Below, one piece after another: positions 30,967 through 32,515 of a DNA stretch of 32,515 nucleotides. The position numbers and the translations under genes were made by a program. Each line of letters opens with the position of its first letter. Positions within the stretch are counted from its first letter, which is position 1. The notes beneath the pieces were generated by a model. It had not been told where the DNA came from. It saw only the letters and a list, made by a program, of their open reading frames with translations, and did not search any database. The DNA comes from Longimicrobium sp. (GTDB lineage: Bacteria; Gemmatimonadota; Gemmatimonadetes; Longimicrobiales; Longimicrobiaceae), in assembly GCA_036387335.1 (NCBI GenBank), contig DASVTZ010000211.1, forward strand, positions 1-32,515, written 5' to 3'.

Positions 30967-31740
30967 ATGGGTGCTACGGCGCTGCTGACCGGGAGCCGGC
31001 AGGAGATCGAGGAGGCCGCGCGCGATCCGAGGATCGAAGAGGCGAAGGCCGCGATCACCCGCTTCAGGCGGACGGGCGCGGTGCGTGACGCCAGCGCCTA
31101 CGCGCGCTCCTGCTACTCGCTCGTGCACGAGGTCGTTCACCACGGATTCCCACGCGAGACGAGGCGCGACGCGCTCCAGGTGGCCGCGGTCAAGGTGATC
31201 GATGCGGGGCTGACCGCCAGCGCGGACGATGACGCGCCCGGAGGGTGGCTGGTCTGGTCGCTTGCCCACGAGCTTCGTGACCTTGCCACGGACTACGGAG
31301 TCGACGTCGAGACGATCCGGCCACCGCGGCACCGGCCGGGGTGGGTGCGCACGAGCCCCGGAATCACGGCGAGCTTCGTGGGAACCCTCACGCAGGAGGT
31401 CCTCCGCGTCACCGGCAGTGTGAACGCGCTGGAGGAGATCCAGCAGATCATGGGCTTGAGCAGCGCGGAGGTCGCGAGGCTGTTCGGCGTGCAGCGCCAG
31501 GCGGTCGACCAGTGGCTCAAGAACGGCGTCCCCGCGGGTCGCATCGCCGACGTGGAGCAGGTGAGGGACGTGGCGCTCGTCCTCTTCGACGAGCTGATCC
31601 CCGAGCGGATTCCGCAGATCGTACGAAGCCCGGCGAAGGGGCTGGGTGGGCGCTCCCTCCTCCAGGCCCTGGCCGGCCCGGACGGTGCCGATGACGTTCG
31701 CGCGTACCTCGCGCGGCTATACTCGTTCGCCGGCAGATGA
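30967..31740 (+). CDS. Xre/ParS-like antitoxin (large form)
   Basis: A 257-residue antitoxin of a Xre-RES module. Residues about 162-190 form a helix-turn-helix (S-S-A-E-V-A-R-L-F-G-V-Q-R-Q-A-V-D-Q-W-L-K-N-G-V-P), and about 195-236 form the toxin-neutralising Xre/MbcA/ParS C-terminal region, ending in I-V-R-S-P-A-K-G-L-G-G-R-S-L-L-Q-A-L. The 150-residue N-terminal half is unusual: most such antitoxins are about 110-150 residues in total. It is helical and not recognised. The ATG at 30967 has AGAGGAG upstream. The stop overlaps the toxin ATG (ATGA), fixing stoichiometry. Confidence 0.85.
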   Translation: MGATALLTGSRQEIEEAARDPRIEEAKAAITRFRRTGAVRDASAYARSCYSLVHEVVHHGFPRETRRDALQVAAVKVIDAGLTASADDDAPGGWLVWSLAHELRDLATDYGVDVETIRPPRHRPGWVRTSPGITASFVGTLTQEVLRVTGSVNALEEIQQIMGLSSAEVARLFGVQRQAVDQWLKNGVPAGRIADVEQVRDVALVLFDELIPERIPQIVRSPAKGLGGRSLLQALAGPDGADDVRAYLARLYSFAGR

Positions 31741-32261
31741 AGCATGTCGAGCGCGGGGGCGAGTTCTATCGGGTGTGCAAGCCGGATTGGACCGAGTGCG
31801 GCGACACGTCCTACACGCGGATCACGGGTGGACGGTGGAACGCACCCGGTGAGCACGCGGTGCTGTACCTGAACCGCACCGTGCGGATGGCCGCGCTCCA
31901 GGCGTACGACAACTTTCGGGGCGAGGCACACAGCCTGTTCGACCTGCGCTCCGAGCGGCGGCCCGACCTCCAGGCGTTCGACGTTCCGCGAGCCGACTAC
32001 GTGGATGTGGTGACGGACGACGGGATCGTGGCACTCGGTCTTCCACCCACCTATCCGGACGGCGTCGGCTGGGAGCGGTGCCAGGCGATCGCGCGCGCGG
32101 CGTTCGCCAGCGGCGAGCGCGGCATCGCGTGCCGAACCGCCTGCGAGGGCGGTGGCGACCCGGAGCATGAGGAGCTGGCGCTGTTCGAACGTGATGGGCC
32201 GCCCGCGATCCCCGGCGCGCGGCGCGCGTTCGCGGAGTGGTTCCCGACGGGCAGGTTTTAG
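31737..32261 (+). CDS. RES-domain toxin (putative NAD+-degrading)
   Basis: A 174-residue RES-domain protein. The opening Y-R-V-C-K-P (R12), G-G-R-W-N-A-P-G (R33), V-L-Y-L-N-R-T-V-R-M-A-A-L and G-I-A-C-R-T-A...E-E-L-A-L-F blocks follow the family order. Characterised RES toxins deplete NAD+ by hydrolysis or phosphorolysis and stop growth. In this copy the position usually occupied by Glu after A-A-L is Gln (Q55), and the usual Ser in the C-R-S-A-like motif is Thr (T134). Activity may be altered or shifted to nearby residues. The ATG at 31737 overlaps the antitoxin stop. Confidence 0.85.
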   Translation: MKHVERGGEFYRVCKPDWTECGDTSYTRITGGRWNAPGEHAVLYLNRTVRMAALQAYDNFRGEAHSLFDLRSERRPDLQAFDVPRADYVDVVTDDGIVALGLPPTYPDGVGWERCQAIARAAFASGERGIACRTACEGGGDPEHEELALFERDGPPAIPGARRAFAEWFPTGRF

Positions 32262-32281
32262 ACAGCAGGCGCCAGAGCCGC

Positions 32282-32453
32282 GGCGGGCACGGGCAGCCAC
32301 GTGGGGCGGCCCCTACGGGTTGGGTGCCAGGGGCGGAGATCGAGGCGGGGGCGAGGGCGGGCAGACACGCAGGTCTGCCCCTACGATTTCTGGGCAGACG
32401 GGCGGGCGGTGGTGCGGCGGCGGGCACGGGCGCGATGAATCGCGCCCCTACGG
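32282..32453 (-). repeat. Composite palindrome cassette P1-P2-P3, mirrored
   Basis: P1 at 32282-32319, P2 at 32355-32386 and P3 (GCGCGATGAATCGCGC core) at 32418-32453, all ending in GCCCCTACG. The order is the mirror of 13862-14034. They follow the toxin stop by 21 bases. Confidence 0.82.
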
Positions 32454-32473
32454 GATCTGTGCAGCCGCATTGT

Positions 32474-32515
32474 AGTTCTCCCCCTCACCCGCCCTGCGCC
32501 CCCGCAGGCGGGGGA
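32474..32515 (+). repeat. P5 G/C-rich repeat cut by the window end
   Basis: CTCCCCCTCACCCGCCCTGC followed by CCCCCGCAGGCGGGGGA matches 23290-23330 base for base where both are present. The element continues beyond the window. Confidence 0.75.

Noticed and set aside
30443-30988. Continuous open frame over the second fthC copy
   Set aside because: The enzyme's N-terminal third is missing and the frame runs into unrelated sequence at the end; an AT-poor genome gives long chance frames. Treated as a pseudogene.

Overview
High-GC bacterial chromosome segment of 32.5 kb with dense intergenic repeats, many GTG/TTG starts and many 4-base ATGA/GTGA gene overlaps. The gene repertoire (secreted Asp-rich PPC proteins, an IVS-type four-helix-bundle gene, heptad and palindromic intergenic repeats) suggests a Gemmatimonadota member of the Longimicrobium type. 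This placement is inference; no rRNA or other phylogenetic marker is present.

Layout. 0-3 kb: pyruvate dehydrogenase genes (E1 beta, E2), interrupted by a small four-helix-bundle gene framed by inverted heptad arrays. 3-5.6 kb: two secreted proteins, each made of three PPC-like modules. 5.6-7.05 kb (minus): an ECF sigma factor with an overlapping zinc-finger anti-sigma gene. 7.4-11 kb (minus): endonuclease V, an unknown protein, a VTT-type membrane protein, an anchored M23 peptidase and a beta-lactamase-fold serine hydrolase. 11.2-15 kb (plus): NlpC/P60 hydrolase, cytidine deaminase with pyrimidine-nucleoside phosphorylase (nucleoside salvage), two small envelope proteins. 15-16.3 kb (minus): a NYN-domain protein and an FKBP prolyl isomerase. 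16.8-20.1 kb (plus): a tightly overlapping operon of L,D-transpeptidase lipoprotein, PHP phosphoesterase, two tandem paralogous membrane proteins and a lipoprotein. 20.25-21.1 kb: a TrmJ-like tRNA methyltransferase with a strong terminator.

21.3-23 kb (minus) is an AT-richer patch with a HipA-like kinase and a DUF3037 protein. 23.4-27.1 kb (minus): cold-shock protein with a long leader, a six-TM chemoreceptor-like protein and a PLP-dependent decarboxylase. 27.4-28.8 kb (plus): pseudouridine-5'-phosphate glycosidase and 5-formyltetrahydrofolate cyclo-ligase (fthC). From 28.84 to 30.51 kb lies a second AT-richer insert with two coupled minus-strand genes of unknown function. It is closed on the right by a second, 5'-truncated fthC copy about 93% identical to the first. 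Immediately beyond is a complete Xre-RES type toxin-antitoxin operon, whose toxin has unusual residues at two signature positions.

The most interesting signals are: (i) the two-gene island between an intact and a broken fthC, next to a toxin-antitoxin pair; (ii) the inverted AGTGCCN heptad arrays, once around the four-helix-bundle gene and once as a gene-less 25-bp perfect hairpin in the same operon; (iii) three composite cassettes in which different palindromes share one flank frame and recur in the same order.
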